64,000 bases of DNA from Mixophyes australis (lineage: Eukaryota; Chordata; Amphibia; Anura; Limnodynastidae), in NCBI GenBank assembly GCA_036250195.1, contig JAVHZZ010000011.1, positions 50,971,311 through 51,035,310 on the forward strand, in the 5' to 3' direction. A program made the position numbers and the translations under genes. Below the pieces are notes generated by a model, which saw only the letters and a program-made list of their open reading frames with translations, made no database searches and had not been told where the DNA came from. Of this stretch, positions 10,358-21,690 are shown piece after piece (within the stretch, counting starts at the first letter, position 1; every line of letters begins with the position of its first letter).

Positions 10358-10752
10358 CAGGGCTGGTGCTAGCCTCCATGGCGCCCTAGGCATTTTTACA
10401 AAATCGGCGCCCCAGCCCCCCCCCGCAACAATCGGCGCCCTCCTCCCGCTTCCCTCCTCCCTCCTCCCCCCTCACCCCGTCTTTCCTTACCTCACCACCG
10501 CCGCCTCTCTGCTCCGTCTCCTCCCCTCCACTCACTGACACTAGTGAGTGGAGGGGAGGAGACGGAGCAGAGAGGCGGCGGTGGTGAGCAATAGCCTTTT
10601 CCCCCCTCCCCCGTGCATCTGAATGCTGTGCGGCGGCCATGACAGGTATGGTCAGCGGTCGCCGCACAGTTTTAAAGTGATTTTAAGGCGCCCTCCAGAG
10701 CCCGGCGCCCTAGGCAAGTGCCTAACCTTGCCTAATGGGAGCGCCGGGCCTG
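10358..10752. mobile_element. hAT-type MITE, 395 bp, with perfect TSD and internal hairpin
   Basis: Begins CAGGGCTGGTGCTAGCC. The right end reads CAGGCCCGGCGCTCCC on the opposite strand, and both ends carry GGCGCCCTAGGCA blocks a little inside. A perfect 8-bp duplication CATCTAAC flanks it (10350-10357 and 10753-10760). No coding capacity. Confidence 0.9.
10491..10588. repeat. Perfect 46-bp inverted repeat, 6-nt loop
   Basis: The arm at 10491-10536 is the exact reverse complement of 10543-10588, separated by GACACT. It sits in the middle of the hAT MITE. A transcript would fold into one uninterrupted 46-bp hairpin. Confidence 0.95.
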
Positions 10753-10904
10753 CATCTAACAGAGGTGGTAGAGGCTAATATAGTATAGCAATATAAACAC
10801 TCTTATTAGGGATTAAGAAGAACCACTTGGCCCATCTAGTTTCCACTATATTTAACTGCTGTGAAATTCTAATCTCATAACTTTATTATCAATATTTTCA
10901 CTTT

Positions 10905-11090
10905 ACAAAAAGCCATGAAATTACATAGACAAAAAAACCTTACAGTTTAACATGTCCGATTAAGGTTCCTTATACACAATTTACAATTTAAGAAAACAAT
11001 TGAAACTCTTCAACTCAAACTACAAAAAGCAATGAAATTACGACGATTAAGGCAGAAACCTAATGGGCATTTTCCTTACGCAATACAGAC
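10905..11090 (-). pseudogene. Old ERV-pol-related fragment
   Basis: A stretch including AACATGTCCGATTAAGGTTC and CAATTGAAACTCTTCAACTC is clearly homologous to 59580-59700, which adjoins an ERV reverse transcriptase remnant on the minus strand. No reading frame survives here. Assignment rests only on similarity to that second locus. Confidence 0.5.
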
Positions 11091-11099
11091 TAGGTATGC

Positions 11100-11588
11100 C
11101 ATCACATACTGTGGTTAGCTGCAGATTCAGAACTATCATGGAGTGAGATTGCTGTCACTCACAAAATGGTGGAGCTGCTAATTCACAGATTTGTGTGTTA
11201 ACTGGAATACACACATACAGTAGTAGTACATTTCCTTAGTTTACCGCAGTTTAGGGTTTCTGTGTCTTAGAAAGGGACAGTAGAGTAACTTCATAAAAAA
11301 AACTACAAAATAATATATTTGAAATACATTTAAATGGTAGAGAAGCCTCTGCTTAGTTTGGTTATCAGTGAGCAAAGGCCTAAGCTGACTTTGAACAACA
11401 ATTCAAGGATACATAAAGTCAACAAGTAACTAATAAAATATTTCCGGGTAAACTCCTCAGTAGTGTAAACTGAATGCACAGAGAGCGCCAGAACAAAGCT
11501 GCAAGGGGTATATACATAAAATAAGAATATGTTCCCACAGCAAAAGAAAAATAAAAACTAGTTTATTTTCATATAATAATAAAGGATA
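11100..11588. other. No gene recognised
   Basis: AT-rich DNA. The left boundary of hAT element D should lie somewhere here or just right, but I could not identify a terminal repeat with confidence. Confidence 0.4.
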
Positions 11589-12699
11589 TCAAATGTATTT
11601 ATTAATAAAGTAAAAACTTCTTGCAAAGGATTGTTTAACAGTCAATTGTTGTAAACTACTAGTAGTCTTCTTCTTGGTCTTCTTCTGGGATGAAGATTCA
11701 CCCCCAGCAGCAGCAACAGCAGCAGCAGTGGGACTAATGCTCAAGAATTCTTCAGAGGAATCAAGGATAGTGCAGGAGACATCTAGCCTTAGCAACTTGG
11801 ATGCATGACTAACTTCGATAGTTACTGAGGATATTGATGAGGACGGTGTTGTGGGTGTAGATTGCAGGCATCGGGATATAGGTGAGAGAAGGGTCCTAGC
11901 TGATGATGGACTGCTTTTTGTTATTTTTTTTTACCATAACTTTCAGATTTTCCCATCACCTTGCCATGAACTCGCTTCAAATAGCTTAACATGGATTAGG
12001 TTCCTAGATGGTTAAGGTCCCTCCCTCGACTGTGGCTTTACATACACTACAAATGTCTAGACCACTGTTGTCAGTATTTGGGTAGAAATAATTCCACACA
12101 TAAGAAGTGACTTATTTGGTCTTATGTCCAGGCATGACAATGGCCTTCTTCTTATCACGTGCCAGAACTGCTTCCACTGGTGCAGGACTTACACAAACAA
12201 CATCATCCTCATCAACATCCTCATTAGCGCCCTTGTCGGCTGCACAAATATCCCCCTCATCCTGTTGCAATTTCAAAGTGGCATCCTCAATTGGTGTATC
12301 ACCGGTTACAGTTGGTCTGTTCAGGCACACATCTGCAGAAATGCTGAAAGGGGCCTTCTTTATGGGTACACTATCAGAATGGTCACGATTACACATCGCA
12401 CTCGTGCATGGACTCTCCTCAGGGATTGATGTCATTTCTGAATCTGAGCATACATTTTCCTCTAATGCCTTACTGTTTTCTTCCAGCTTGGCTTTTACAT
12501 GTAACAGTATTTGTGCACCACTTTTGGAGTCCGAATTACTTGGTCTTGCTTGGTCACGAGTGACCTTACAAGAAGAAGCCTCAGTAAAAATTTTAGATCT
12601 CACACTCATAGAGAAAGACGAAGACCTCATTCTTTCTTTGCCACTGCGTGTGTAGAATGGCATGTTGGCAATTTTTTTTTTCGGCAGATAACTTTTCAT
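11589..12699 (-). pseudogene. hAT (ZBED-like) transposase remnant
   Basis: Read on the minus strand, 12112-12699 encodes an acidic N-terminal region with the landmark NMPFYTRSGKERM and ends near AIVMPGHKTK, both shared with elements A and B. Next (about 11940-12110) comes a BED-type zinc-finger region broken by stops. Then 11589-11795 encodes DSSEE and LTVKQSFAR motifs close to element C. The DDE/RNase H-like catalytic core and the hATC dimerisation domain are absent, so the protein is non-functional. Confidence 0.8.
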
Positions 12700-13379
12700 G
12701 GATTAAAGCTCATTTTTTCTTCACCACGGTCAAAGGTGTTTTTTTTCATGTTGTTGCCCTAGCTTAAAAAGATTATGTACTTTTACATAGGCCTTACCAA
12801 ATGATGTACAGGGATTACTATCATCAGGACTGGTGGCAGCAGCTGCTTGCTACTCCTGCTCTTCTGTGTACTGCTGTGGATCCATTTGGATAACACCCTA
12901 CACTTATTGGTGCAAATTCAGAAAAAAAGCCTGCAAGGACTTGTATATTTGTATTTCAGCAAAGGCAAAAATAGCAACGCAGCTTTTTTCTTTGGGTGTA
13001 TATAACACCCTACACTTATTGGTGCAAATTCAGAAAAGAAGCCTGCAAGGACTTGTATATTTGGATTTCACCAATGACAATTAGCAATGGAGTTTTCTTG
13101 AACACTGCTACCACCCTCCTCTTTCACTTCTCTACATTTGCCTGCCCAACTGCTCTCACTTAATCCTACCCCTTCTGTATTCCTTTCTCAAATGTCGCTA
13201 GATCGCCATGGAGGGAGGAATTTATAGATTCCAAAACTTGCGAGATCCGAGATCCGACGACGTCACAATGACGTTTTGCCTGGTTTTGGAATCCGAAAAA
13301 GCGCGAAAGTGGCTCGGTACTCGTATCCCCTTAGTTCGGGTGGGCTCGGTTTTCGGGAAACCGAGCACGCCCGTTTCTA
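11589..13379 (-). mobile_element. hAT element D, degraded and internally deleted
   Basis: The right end has the subterminal palindromes of these hAT elements: GGGCTCGGTTTTCGGG and GGAAACCGAGCACGCCCG ending TTTCTA at 13379, matching the start of element B (25714) in reverse. The body keeps the N-terminal and BED-finger regions of a hAT transposase on the minus strand but no catalytic domain. A tandem duplication of about 110 bp containing ACACCCTACACTTATTGG lies at 12890-13080. The left terminus and TSD were not located. Confidence 0.75.
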
Positions 13380-13387
13380 TTTATATA

Positions 13388-13743
13388 TACTTTAAATATA
13401 TGACTATTTACAAAAACAGGCAATAATTCATTCACCTAATTAATTCACCTGCAAATACAAAACTAGTTCAATCAATGCCACCAGCAACTATTGCCACAGT
13501 GTTGTTATACACTTCAATTTTAAGTATTATCTGATTCAGAACACTTAACTTATACAAACACCCATGCATTAGAACTTCTAGGAGCATTTCTAAGTCCCAG
13601 ATATTTTACAAATGTTAAGCAGAAAATGTAGTTACAGGGTGTAGAATGAGCAGCACTGTGGCACACTGGTTAGCATTACTGACTCACAGCGCTGTAGTCA
13701 TGAATTCTATTCAAACCAGAATCCTATCTGTGTGGAGTTTGTG
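13388..13743. other. No gene recognised
   Basis: AT-rich. The phrase GCAGCACTGTGGCACACTGG near 13651 begins a segment that resembles a common interspersed repeat, but no family could be assigned. Confidence 0.4.
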
Positions 13744-14060
13744 TGCCTGAGTTATTAAGGAGAGCAAGGCAAGAAAAAGGAGTAAATTAGATCGTGGACA
13801 ACCCATGTTACAATGCAAGGGATGAAAATTAATTTACTATTTTGCATATAAATTAAATACTGGCTGTTTTTCATCTAGCACACAAATACCTGATAGCTTT
13901 ATTTTTACGTTGAAATTTAAAGTTGATCTAGGACAAGCTATTCCTCAACTTTAAATCTATCTCCACGTTTTACATTTACCTCCCCCTCCAATGCAACATG
14001 GTTTTGGCAAGGTGCAAAGTTACTCCTTTTTTGCTTTGCTCTCCTTAATTACTCAGGCCC
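13744..14060. mobile_element. Foldback MITE, GGGCCTGATTC family (copy 1)
   Basis: The left end GCCTGAGTTATTAAGGAG and right end CTCCTTAATTACTCAGGC are inverted. Inner blocks CATGTTACAATGCAAGGG and CCAATGCAACATGGTTTTG are also arranged as a foldback. Homologous to 52490-52822 and 58869-59184. The TSD is not clear in this copy. Confidence 0.75.
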
Positions 14061-14959
14061 TGTATGTTCTCCCTATTATTGCGTGGGTTTACTCCCAGTA
14101 TTCAAAGACATATTGGTAGATTATATGGCTTCTGATAAAATTAACAATAGTGGACCTGATTCATTGAGGAACGTAAATACTGAAACATGCTGTACTATGT
14201 GTTAAATTGCACTGTGCATGACCAGAAATTAACTTTATGCCAGTGAGTGCAAAAACATCCAATTCATCTTCAAGCACAAGGGAAACTTACATCAGCCTTC
14301 GATTTCAGGGTCGGAACATGGAGGGGAAGGGACGTATGCACGTAGTCAATGTATAATAAGGGCGAGCCAAGCACGAGTGCAAGCAGCAGCGTCCGATTCA
14401 AGCTTTGAGCATCTCTATGGTACTTGTTTACCAGTCATATCACTTGCGCCATCTCTAGGTTAGGTGTAACTGCCAAGGGATAGTTATGATGGTCGCGTAT
14501 ACATGCTAGAACATCTGTTTGTAATCAAGAGCAACTGTTAAAATTAATTTTATGTACAGTAGACATTAATTACATCCTGATAAATGTATTTCATTGAACA
14601 AAATGTGTTTTCATTAATGGCTATATTATTAACAGCTGACAATGGACAATAATTGAAAACTTTTTTTTTATTTCTTTCTGTGCATTCTGCTGGAACTTTA
14701 TATTCCACATATGCATTTTATGTATCCTGCAGTGTATTCTGTCTGTCTCAATATGGCAATATATCCGTATTCAACAAGAGATGTTTCTTTGGATCCGCTT
14801 GTAGCTGAATAGGGGCGTGCATATTATTGGCATAACCTATTGGCCGATGGCTGTAATAGGTGTTAGCGGAATGGGAGAAAGATGTTAGGCCACACGTTAC
14901 TAACTTAACCAGGTTGATGGTTTATTATAATAGGATTCAGAGAAGTAACTTCTTTAATG
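14061..14959. other. No gene recognised (0.9 kb)
   Basis: AT-rich DNA. The phrase GACCTGATTCATTGAGGA near 14155 looks like a lone end of the foldback MITE family. No supported ORF. Confidence 0.45.
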
Positions 14960-14967
14960 CAGTATAC

Positions 14968-15254
14968 CATAGTTGCCAACATTGGCAAAATGTGTTCCGG
15001 GAGCTGCGGGAGGCAGGAGGGTGTGTGGGGGCGCATCATTAGCCCTGCTCCAAAAGCAGTCATCACTTTTTTTGGCCAATAAAATAGGGGGTGGGGCCAC
15101 AATGACGCGTACACGGCGCCACTAAGCCCAGCTCCCTCCGTTTAATTTGTAGATCCGGCTGGGAATCAGGAGAATCCCTGCTCTCCCGGGAGTCCGGGAG
15201 ACCGACCCTGATTTCGGGAGTCTCCAGGACATCCCGGGAGAGTTGACAAGTATG
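14968..15254. mobile_element. hAT-type MITE of the CATACTTgCCAACT family, 287 bp
   Basis: Begins CATAGTTGCCAACATTGG and ends GAGAGTTGACAAGTATG, with TCCCGGGAGTCCGGGAGA blocks before the right end. A perfect 8-bp duplication CAGTATAC flanks it (14960-14967 and 15255-15262). Confidence 0.9.
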
Positions 15255-15689
15255 CAGTATACAGGATATATGTACTTTGTATATAGTAAACAGTCTTGTG
15301 GAACACAGGTATTTATATTAGATATGCAGCAGTCTCATGTAGGCCCTATGTACTAAACAGCCATATAGTACATCTATTATTTACATGTGGACCGAAGATT
15401 GGTGCTACACTTCTGGTCACTAGACCACCAGGGACAGAGACGGAGCGTAACAAATAAGGGTGTGCACCGGCCACTTTTGGTGTTTTGAGTTCTGATTAGC
15501 TTGGGTTCTGATTTGTTTTGCCAAAACACCCCACGAAAGGTTTTGGTTCTGATTTTGGGTTTTGGGTTCTGATTTTTTTTTAAAAAAAGCTTAAAAAGTG
15601 CTAAAATCCAATTTTGGTTTTTTTTTCACTCCTACACTATTATTACCCTCAATAACATTCATTTCCACTAATTTCCAGTCTATTCTGAA

Positions 15690-16020
15690 CACCTCACACC
15701 TCACATATTTCTGCACTGCAGGAACAGTGAACGTAGTTTAATATCTGATACTAATATTTCTGCACTGCAGGAACAGTGAACGTACTTTAATTTCTGATAC
15801 TAATATTTCTGCACTGCAGGAACAGTGAACGTAGTTTAATATCTGATACTAATATTTCTGGACTGCCTATTGAAGTGGAATCTCGACGGGATTTGGTACC
15901 GGGGACACAATACCTCCATCAACCGTCTAAATTCCACTGCACAGATGGCGGACACCGGATGCACGTCTAACACCAACATAGCTGTTACGGCCGCAGTTCT
16001 CCGCTTTGCCTATGGATGAC
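15690..16020 (-). repeat. Displaced copy of element A's array and transposase fragment
   Basis: 15700-15860 has three to four units with GCACTGCAGGAACAGTGAAC, related to the 50-bp array at 19905-20275. It then passes directly into 15865-16020, which closely copies about 18465-18620 of the transposase (for example GGGATTTGGTACCGGGGACA). The junction lies at a shared CTGCCTA-like sequence. Two regions that are 1.3 kb or more apart in the main body are therefore fused here, as in an internally deleted derivative. Confidence 0.8.
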
Positions 16021-16022
16021 TA

Positions 16023-16509
16023 CCGTATTTCCCCATGTATAAGACGCACCTTTTCCCCCAAAATTTTGGGTCTAATAACTGGGTGCGTCTTATACAGGGG
16101 TAGTAGCACTTACCCTGTCAGATGATTCCTCTGTCCGGTAAAGTCTTCTCTCTGTCTGATCCTGATGCTGGAAACCCAATTAAGGTCCTTTCTGCGATGT
16201 CTGTTCAGGACCTTCACAAGGTCCTGAAAGGATTGTCAATGTCCTGAAAGGACATATGGACATCGCAGAGAGGACCTTAATCGGGTTTCCAGCGTCAGGA
16301 TCAGACGGACAGAAGACAGAAGACTTTACTGAACAGAGGAATCATCTGACAGGGTAAGGCAGAATTGACTATAGCGTTGTCACTCCTCTGTATAAGCTGC
16401 ACAATTACTCTGTGAAAAAATTGAGGATAATGTTTATCCTCAATTTTTTCACATGATTTATATAGGTGCGTCTTATACAGTGGAGCGTCATATACATGGG
16501 CAAATACGG
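16023..16509. mobile_element. TA-flanked MITE nested in hAT A, 487 bp
   Basis: Inverted ends CCGTATTTCCCCATGTATAA and, from the right, CCGTATTTGCCCATGTATA, each followed by a GACGCACC or GACGCTCC block, with TA at both borders (16021-16022, 16510-16511). The interior is a long imperfect foldback around GTCCTGAAAGGATTGTC. The TA target points to Tc1/mariner-type mobilisation. It interrupts the displaced transposase copy, so it inserted after that rearrangement. Confidence 0.8.
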
Positions 16510-16663
16510 TATATAGGAGTGGCACTGCAATGGCAAACAAGATGGCAGTTTGAAAAACTAGGCCCCAAAGAGCACATAATGCCAAAAAAAGAGTTCCAAG
16601 ATGGAATTGTCCTTGGGCCCTCCCACCCACCCTTATGTTGTTGAAATAGGACATGCACACTTT

Positions 16664-16724
16664 AACAAACCAATCATTTCAGCCACAGGGCCTACAAAAC
16701 TGTGGCTGAAATGATTGGTTTGTT
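16664..16724. repeat. Perfect 25-bp inverted repeat downstream of transposase A
   Basis: The arm 16664-16688 (AACAAACCAATCATTTCAGC...) is the exact reverse complement of 16700-16724, with an 11-nt loop. It lies about 55 bp beyond the terminal stop codon of the decayed transposase frame, in the 3' non-coding part of element A. Confidence 0.9.
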
Positions 16725-16779
16725 TGGGCCCCCACACAAAAAAAGCTATTCATCTCTCCCTGTACAAACTAAATTGGCT

Positions 16780-19700
16780 CTACTGAGGCAAGATGTCGTC
16801 CTCATCCTCATCCTCTGATTCCTGGCCCCCTTCAGTGTGTACTTCCTCATCCTCACACATTATGAATTCGTCCCCGCTGGACTCCACAACCACAGGTTTC
16901 TCTGTAGTCTCTGGAGGCCAGTGCTGTTCTTAATTGAAGAATTGATAATTCATTTTTATGAACATCATTTTTTCAACGTTTTGCGGAAGCAACCTCCTTC
17001 ACGGCTCACTGACCGGGTTCCCCGCTGCACTAAAAACTCTTTCCGAGTACACACTGGAGGGGGGACAACTCAGGTAAATAAGAGCCAGTTTGTACAGGGG
17101 CTTCCAAACTGCCTTTTTTTCCTGCCATTAAAAATAAGTACTGTCTGACATGTCTATTTGGATGGTGTCAGCAAAGTAATCCTCCACCATTTTTTCAATA
17201 GTGACAGTATCCAATGCAGCGACAGTAGACATGTCTGCAATGGTTGGCAGGTCCTTCAGTCCGGACCAGATGTTATCAGCATCCCCGCCAGTGGCTCTTT
17301 TAGGAAAACTGAGCTTTTTCCTCGCAGCCATAGATGTGGAAGAAAATGAGGGTGGAGCTGTTGGCATGTCACGGTCCTCTTCAGAGGACAATCTCCTGAC
17401 CAGCAGGTCTTTGCACCGCTGTAGACTTGTGTCCGCCGGAAACAGAGACACAACATACGCTTTAAACCAAGGATCCAGCACGGTGGCCAGAATGTATTCC
17501 TCTGACTTTAAAAGAGTGACCACACTCGGATCCTGGCAAAGCGTACGAAGGGCTTCATCTACAAGAGCTACATGCTTTGTTGAATCGCAAGGCTTTACCA
17601 GCTCCTCCCTCACTTTCTCCAGCTGCTTCTGCAACAGCCTGATCAGGGGAATCACCTGACTCAAGCTGGCAGTGTCGGAACTGACTTCACGTGTGGCAAG
17701 TTCAAACGGCTGGAGAACCTTGCACAACACGGAAATCAGTCTCCATTGCGCTTGACTCAGGCGCATCCCCACTCCTTTTCCTATGTCGTAGGTGGCTGTG
17801 TAGGCTTGAATGGCCTTTTGCTGCTCCTCCATCCTCTGCAGCATATAGAGGGTGGAGTTCCAGCGCGTCACAACCTCTTGTTTGAGGTGATGGCAGGGCA
17901 GGTTCAGACTTTTTTGATGTTGCTCGAGTCTGCGGTAGGCACTGGCAGAATGCCGAAAGTGTCCAGCAATTTTGCGGGCCACCGCAAGCATCTCCTGCAC
18001 ACCCCTGTCACTCTTCAGGTAATGCTGCACCACCAAATTAACGGTGTGGGCAAAACATGGGACGTGCTGGAAATTGCCCATATGTAATGCCCGCACAATG
18101 TTACTGGCGTTGTCTGACACCACAAATCCCCAGGAGAGTCTAAGTGGGGTAAGCCACTGCATGAATATTTCCCTCAGTTTCTCTAAGAGGTTGTCAGCAT
18201 TGTGCCTCTTATTAAAACCTGTGATACACAACATTGCCTGCCTTGGAACGAGCAGCCGTTGTGGAGATGCTGCTACAGATGCAGCTGCTACTGTTGCTGC
18301 GGAAGGCGATGCATCTACCCAGTGGGCTGTCACAGTCATATAGTCCTTCGTTTGCCCTGAACCACTTGTCCACATGTCCGTGGTTAAGTGGACAGTGGGT
18401 ACAACCGTATTTTTCAGAGCACTGAGGACACTTGTTCGAACTTCTCTGTACATCCCGGGTATCGCCTGCCTAGTGAAGTGAAATCTAGACGGGATTTGGT
18501 ACCGGGGACACAATACCTCCATCAACCGTCTAAATCCCACTCCACTGATGGCGGACACCGGACGCACGTCTAACACCAACATAGCTGTTACAGCCGCAGT
18601 TATCCGCTTTGCAATAGGGTGACTACTGTCGTACTTTGTGCTCATGACAAACGACTGTTGGATGGTAAACTGTGTGTTGAAAGATGTAGCGTTCTTACGA
18701 CTTCCCCTCTGGGAAGATGACCGACTACCAGCAGCAACAGCAGCAGTGGCAGTAGTAGGCGTACCGCTGCAGGATTCCTCGGATAAATCCCGGATTGAAG
18801 AGGACTCAGTCATGCTGGTGACATGGCCTGCAGGACTATATCTGATGGAGATCGTGGAGGAAGTTGATGAGGAGGGTGTTGGTGGTGTGTATCCAACAGG
18901 ACCAAGGGATTTAGGTGTCCCTGGACTGCCGACGGTCCTAGCCACAGGTCCTGAACTAAACACTGAATTATGAAGGTTCTTCAGGTGACGTATAAGGGAG
19001 GATGTCGCTAGGTGGCCAAGATCCTTACCCCTTCTTATTTGAGCTTTACATAAGCTACATATGGCCATACATTTGTTGTCCGGATTGGGATAAAAATAAC
19101 TCCAGACCAAAGAGGTGGATTTTTTGGTCTTCTGACCAGGCATGACGATGGGCTTTTTCATCCCATGGACAACAACTGTTTCCCCCCCTGGTGCCTCATT
19201 TAAGATAACCACATCAGCATCCTCCTCGTCAAGTTTCTCCTCAGCGCCAGCTACATCAATATCCTCCTCCCGGTGTACAACATTGACACCTTCATTAGCC
19301 AAATCTGTAACCGGACTGTGGGTGATCCTTCCAGCATATGCAGAGGGCGTGCTGCAAATGGTGGAAGGATCCACCTCTTCCTGTACAGTGATGGGAAGGT
19401 CAGGCTTCGCAACCACCAACACCCTTGGTCTCGCCTTGGGGATTTGTGATGCCATCTCTTTAGAAGGCAGAGTTGTTTGCTGTGTTGGTGATGACAGCTT
19501 AAGTCTCTTAAATTTTTTAGAGGGGTGGGGAGGAGGAGGGCTTAGATCCTTGGGTGAAGCTGAACCACTAGTCATGAACACGGGCCAGGGCCTAAGTCGT
19601 TCCTTGCCACTCCGTGTCATAAATGGCATATTGGCAAGTTTACGTTTCTCTTCAGATGATTTGAATTTTCTTTTTTTACTAATGTTAGTGAACTTTGGCT

Positions 19701-19866
19701 TTTTGGATTTTACATGCCCTCTACTAGGAGATTGGGCATCGCCCTTGGCAGACGACGTTGATGGCATTTCATCGTCTATGTCATGACTAGTGGCAGCAGC
19801 TTCAGCATTAGGAGGAAGTGGGTCTTGATCTTTCTCTACTTTATCCTCCAAATTTTTGTACTCCAT
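16780..19866 (-). pseudogene. hAT (ZBED-like) transposase of element A, three in-frame stops
   Basis: The frame starts best at the ATG at 19864-19866, because element B begins at the equivalent codon. In order it encodes an acidic, serine-rich N-terminus with NMPFMTRSGKERL and a BED zinc finger (about residues 245-300, CSLC...H...H). The RNase H-like core follows, with a first Asp in TTDMWTSGSGQ and a second in VVSDNASNIV, then CFAHTVNLVV and VVTRWNSTLYM. The hATC dimerisation domain has SVYSERVFS. In-frame stops at 17128-17130 (TAA), 16999-17001 (TGA) and 16930-16932 (TAA) cut off the hATC domain; the natural stop is 16780-16782. No frameshift is evident. The product up to the first stop would be about 912 residues but lacks dimerisation, so it is probably inactive. 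Confidence 0.9.
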
Positions 19867-19904
19867 TATATGCAGCACAAGAGAGCGTACCCCTAAACCA
19901 CACA

Positions 19905-20275
19905 CACTTTGGGACTGCAGAAACAGTGAACGTAGTAATTTAGATTGCAGTACCTATTTTTTGGGACTGCAGAAACAGTGAACGTAGGTAAATATAGCAG
20001 TACTAATATTTCTGGACTGCAAGAACAGTGAACGTATTTTAATTTAGCAGTACTAATATTTCTGGACTGCAAGAACAGTGAACGTATTTTAATTTAGCAG
20101 TACTAATATTTCTGGACTGCAAGAACAGTGAACGTAGGTAAATATAGCAGTACTAATATTTCTGGACTGCAAGAACAGTGAACGTATTTTAATTTAGCAG
20201 TACTAATATTTCTGGACTGCAAGAACAGTGAACATAGGTATTGCAGTACTAATATTTCTGGACTGCAAGAATATA
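19905..20275 (-). repeat. 50-bp tandem array upstream of transposase A
   Basis: About eight copies of a unit with core GGACTGCAAGAACAGTGAAC followed by GTATTTTAATTTAGCAGTAC. It lies between the TIR-proximal GC-rich region and the transposase start, the position taken by a different array in element B. A shorter array of about 43 bp (ACTGGACTCAGCAGGACAGA) follows at 20410-20560. Confidence 0.9.
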
Positions 20276-20784
20276 TTGCTCTAGAATTTTTTTTATACTT
20301 TTTAAATTATTTTTTAATATTTTTTTTTTATTATTTTTGTATAATTTTTTTAAAATTTTTTGATGATTTATTAATAATTATAAAATTACTATGGTCTTAT
20401 CAGAACAAAGCACAGGACAAAAGCACCACTGGACTCAGCAGGACAGACACTGGCCAAAGCACCACTGGACTCAGCAGGACAGAGCACTGGCCAAAGCACC
20501 ACTGGACTCAGCAGGACAGAGCACAGGACAAAAGAATAAAGCACTACTGGACTGATCACACAGGAGCAGGAGCACCACTACCCTACAACCTCCCTCTTCC
20601 CTGATCACAGCCCAAATGAAGATGGCGGCCGCAAGCGGCGAATTTATGACATCCGAGTCTCGCGAGATCCGACGCGAGACTTGGATGTCATAGCCTCGTT
20701 TCGGATTTTTTTCCCAGGTGGAAGTACCCGAACAGTGCTCGGATCCCGTCGCGGAATCCGAGCCCACTCATCCTTAGTAGCAAA

Positions 20785-21690
20785 TGCCCGTTTTACATGC
20801 ATTTTTTTAAAAATTCACAATAAGTTACTTTTGCGTGTCTTAATGAATCAGACCCAGTGTGTTTATCTGCATTCTAGGGAATATAAATTGTATGCTTCAC
20901 TGGGGCAGGGGCTGATGTGAATAATAAGTAACAATAAGTAGGTGCTATATTAATAACTGTTAATAAATAAATAGAATTCTTAAAAAGTTTACATGATGTG
21001 AAATACCCATATTTTACAGTGAATACACACAATTATGCAATGCAAGTAGGTTTGTTTGAATTAATTTGGTTCATATGGGGAACATAAATTCATGTAACAT
21101 ATTTCACTTGCATGATCCTCTAGGAATTTAATCCATAAATCCAGTGAATTGTGAGTCCAATTTATTCATGTTGATGTTTGTTATGGGAAAATTCTGTCTC
21201 AGAAAAAAAGATCAATCCAGTTGTCATGGTGTCCAGAGTTTTAGTTTCTCAAGCACAATACCAGCACCTGATTTATAATCTCAGTCTATTTCATAGATTG
21301 AGTGTGATAAGCAGTTCAGTTCAACTTGATCCCAATTTTAGTACAGAAAACTCTCAATACCTTTGAAACAAACTGTACAGCCCAGAAAATTTCTTGCAGC
21401 ATACCCAAGATGAAGACATCTTTTAGTAGGCCCTTAAAGGGTTCAAAACAGGGCATTTTAGAAACGTGATTAACAATCACCATGAGTAGGGCTAGGCAGA
21501 TACTACAGAAAATTTCTCACAAAGCGATATAATTAACTATTTTTACCAATGACTGAAAGTCCCAATCAGCATGCCGATTCACGTCTACACATTATACACG
21601 TTTTACAAGATTTACCTTAAAATCTGTGCTCTTCGTTTGTCATAATCATCACTGAAAAGATTGTCAATCTTTAAACTCTATGGAGATCTG
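20785..21690. other. No gene recognised (0.9 kb)
   Basis: AT-rich sequence with no TE signature I can name. TAATGAATCAGACCCAGTG near 20840 may be a relic end of a foldback MITE. Confidence 0.4.

Larger units (their letters stand above)
15455..20776 (-). mobile_element. hAT element A, 5.3 kb, autonomous type but decayed
   Basis: The left (3') terminus reads TAAGGGTGTGCACCGGCC and the right (5') terminus, in reverse, TAAGGATGAGTGGGCTCGG. The flanks GTAACAAA (15447-15454) and GTAGCAAA (20777-20784) are an 8-bp TSD with one change. The minus strand carries a near full-length ZBED-like transposase, with a 50-bp tandem array upstream of its start and a rearranged 3' region. The 3' region holds a displaced copy of array plus transposase sequence and a nested TA-flanked MITE. 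The 5' end has the GATCCGAG-type palindromes shared with elements B and D. Confidence 0.9.

Noticed and set aside
10850..11050. Host pseudogene or ncRNA
   Set aside because: Sequence matches 59580-59700 next to an ERV RT remnant, so ERV origin is more economical.
12107..12655. 182-codon plus-strand ORF opposite the hAT D transposase remnant
   Set aside because: Antisense shadow of the acidic transposase N-terminus, which matches elements A and B.
17158..19786. Several plus-strand ORFs across hAT A (up to 214 codons)
   Set aside because: Antisense of a long transposase frame that has recognisable catalytic motifs; no independent domain.
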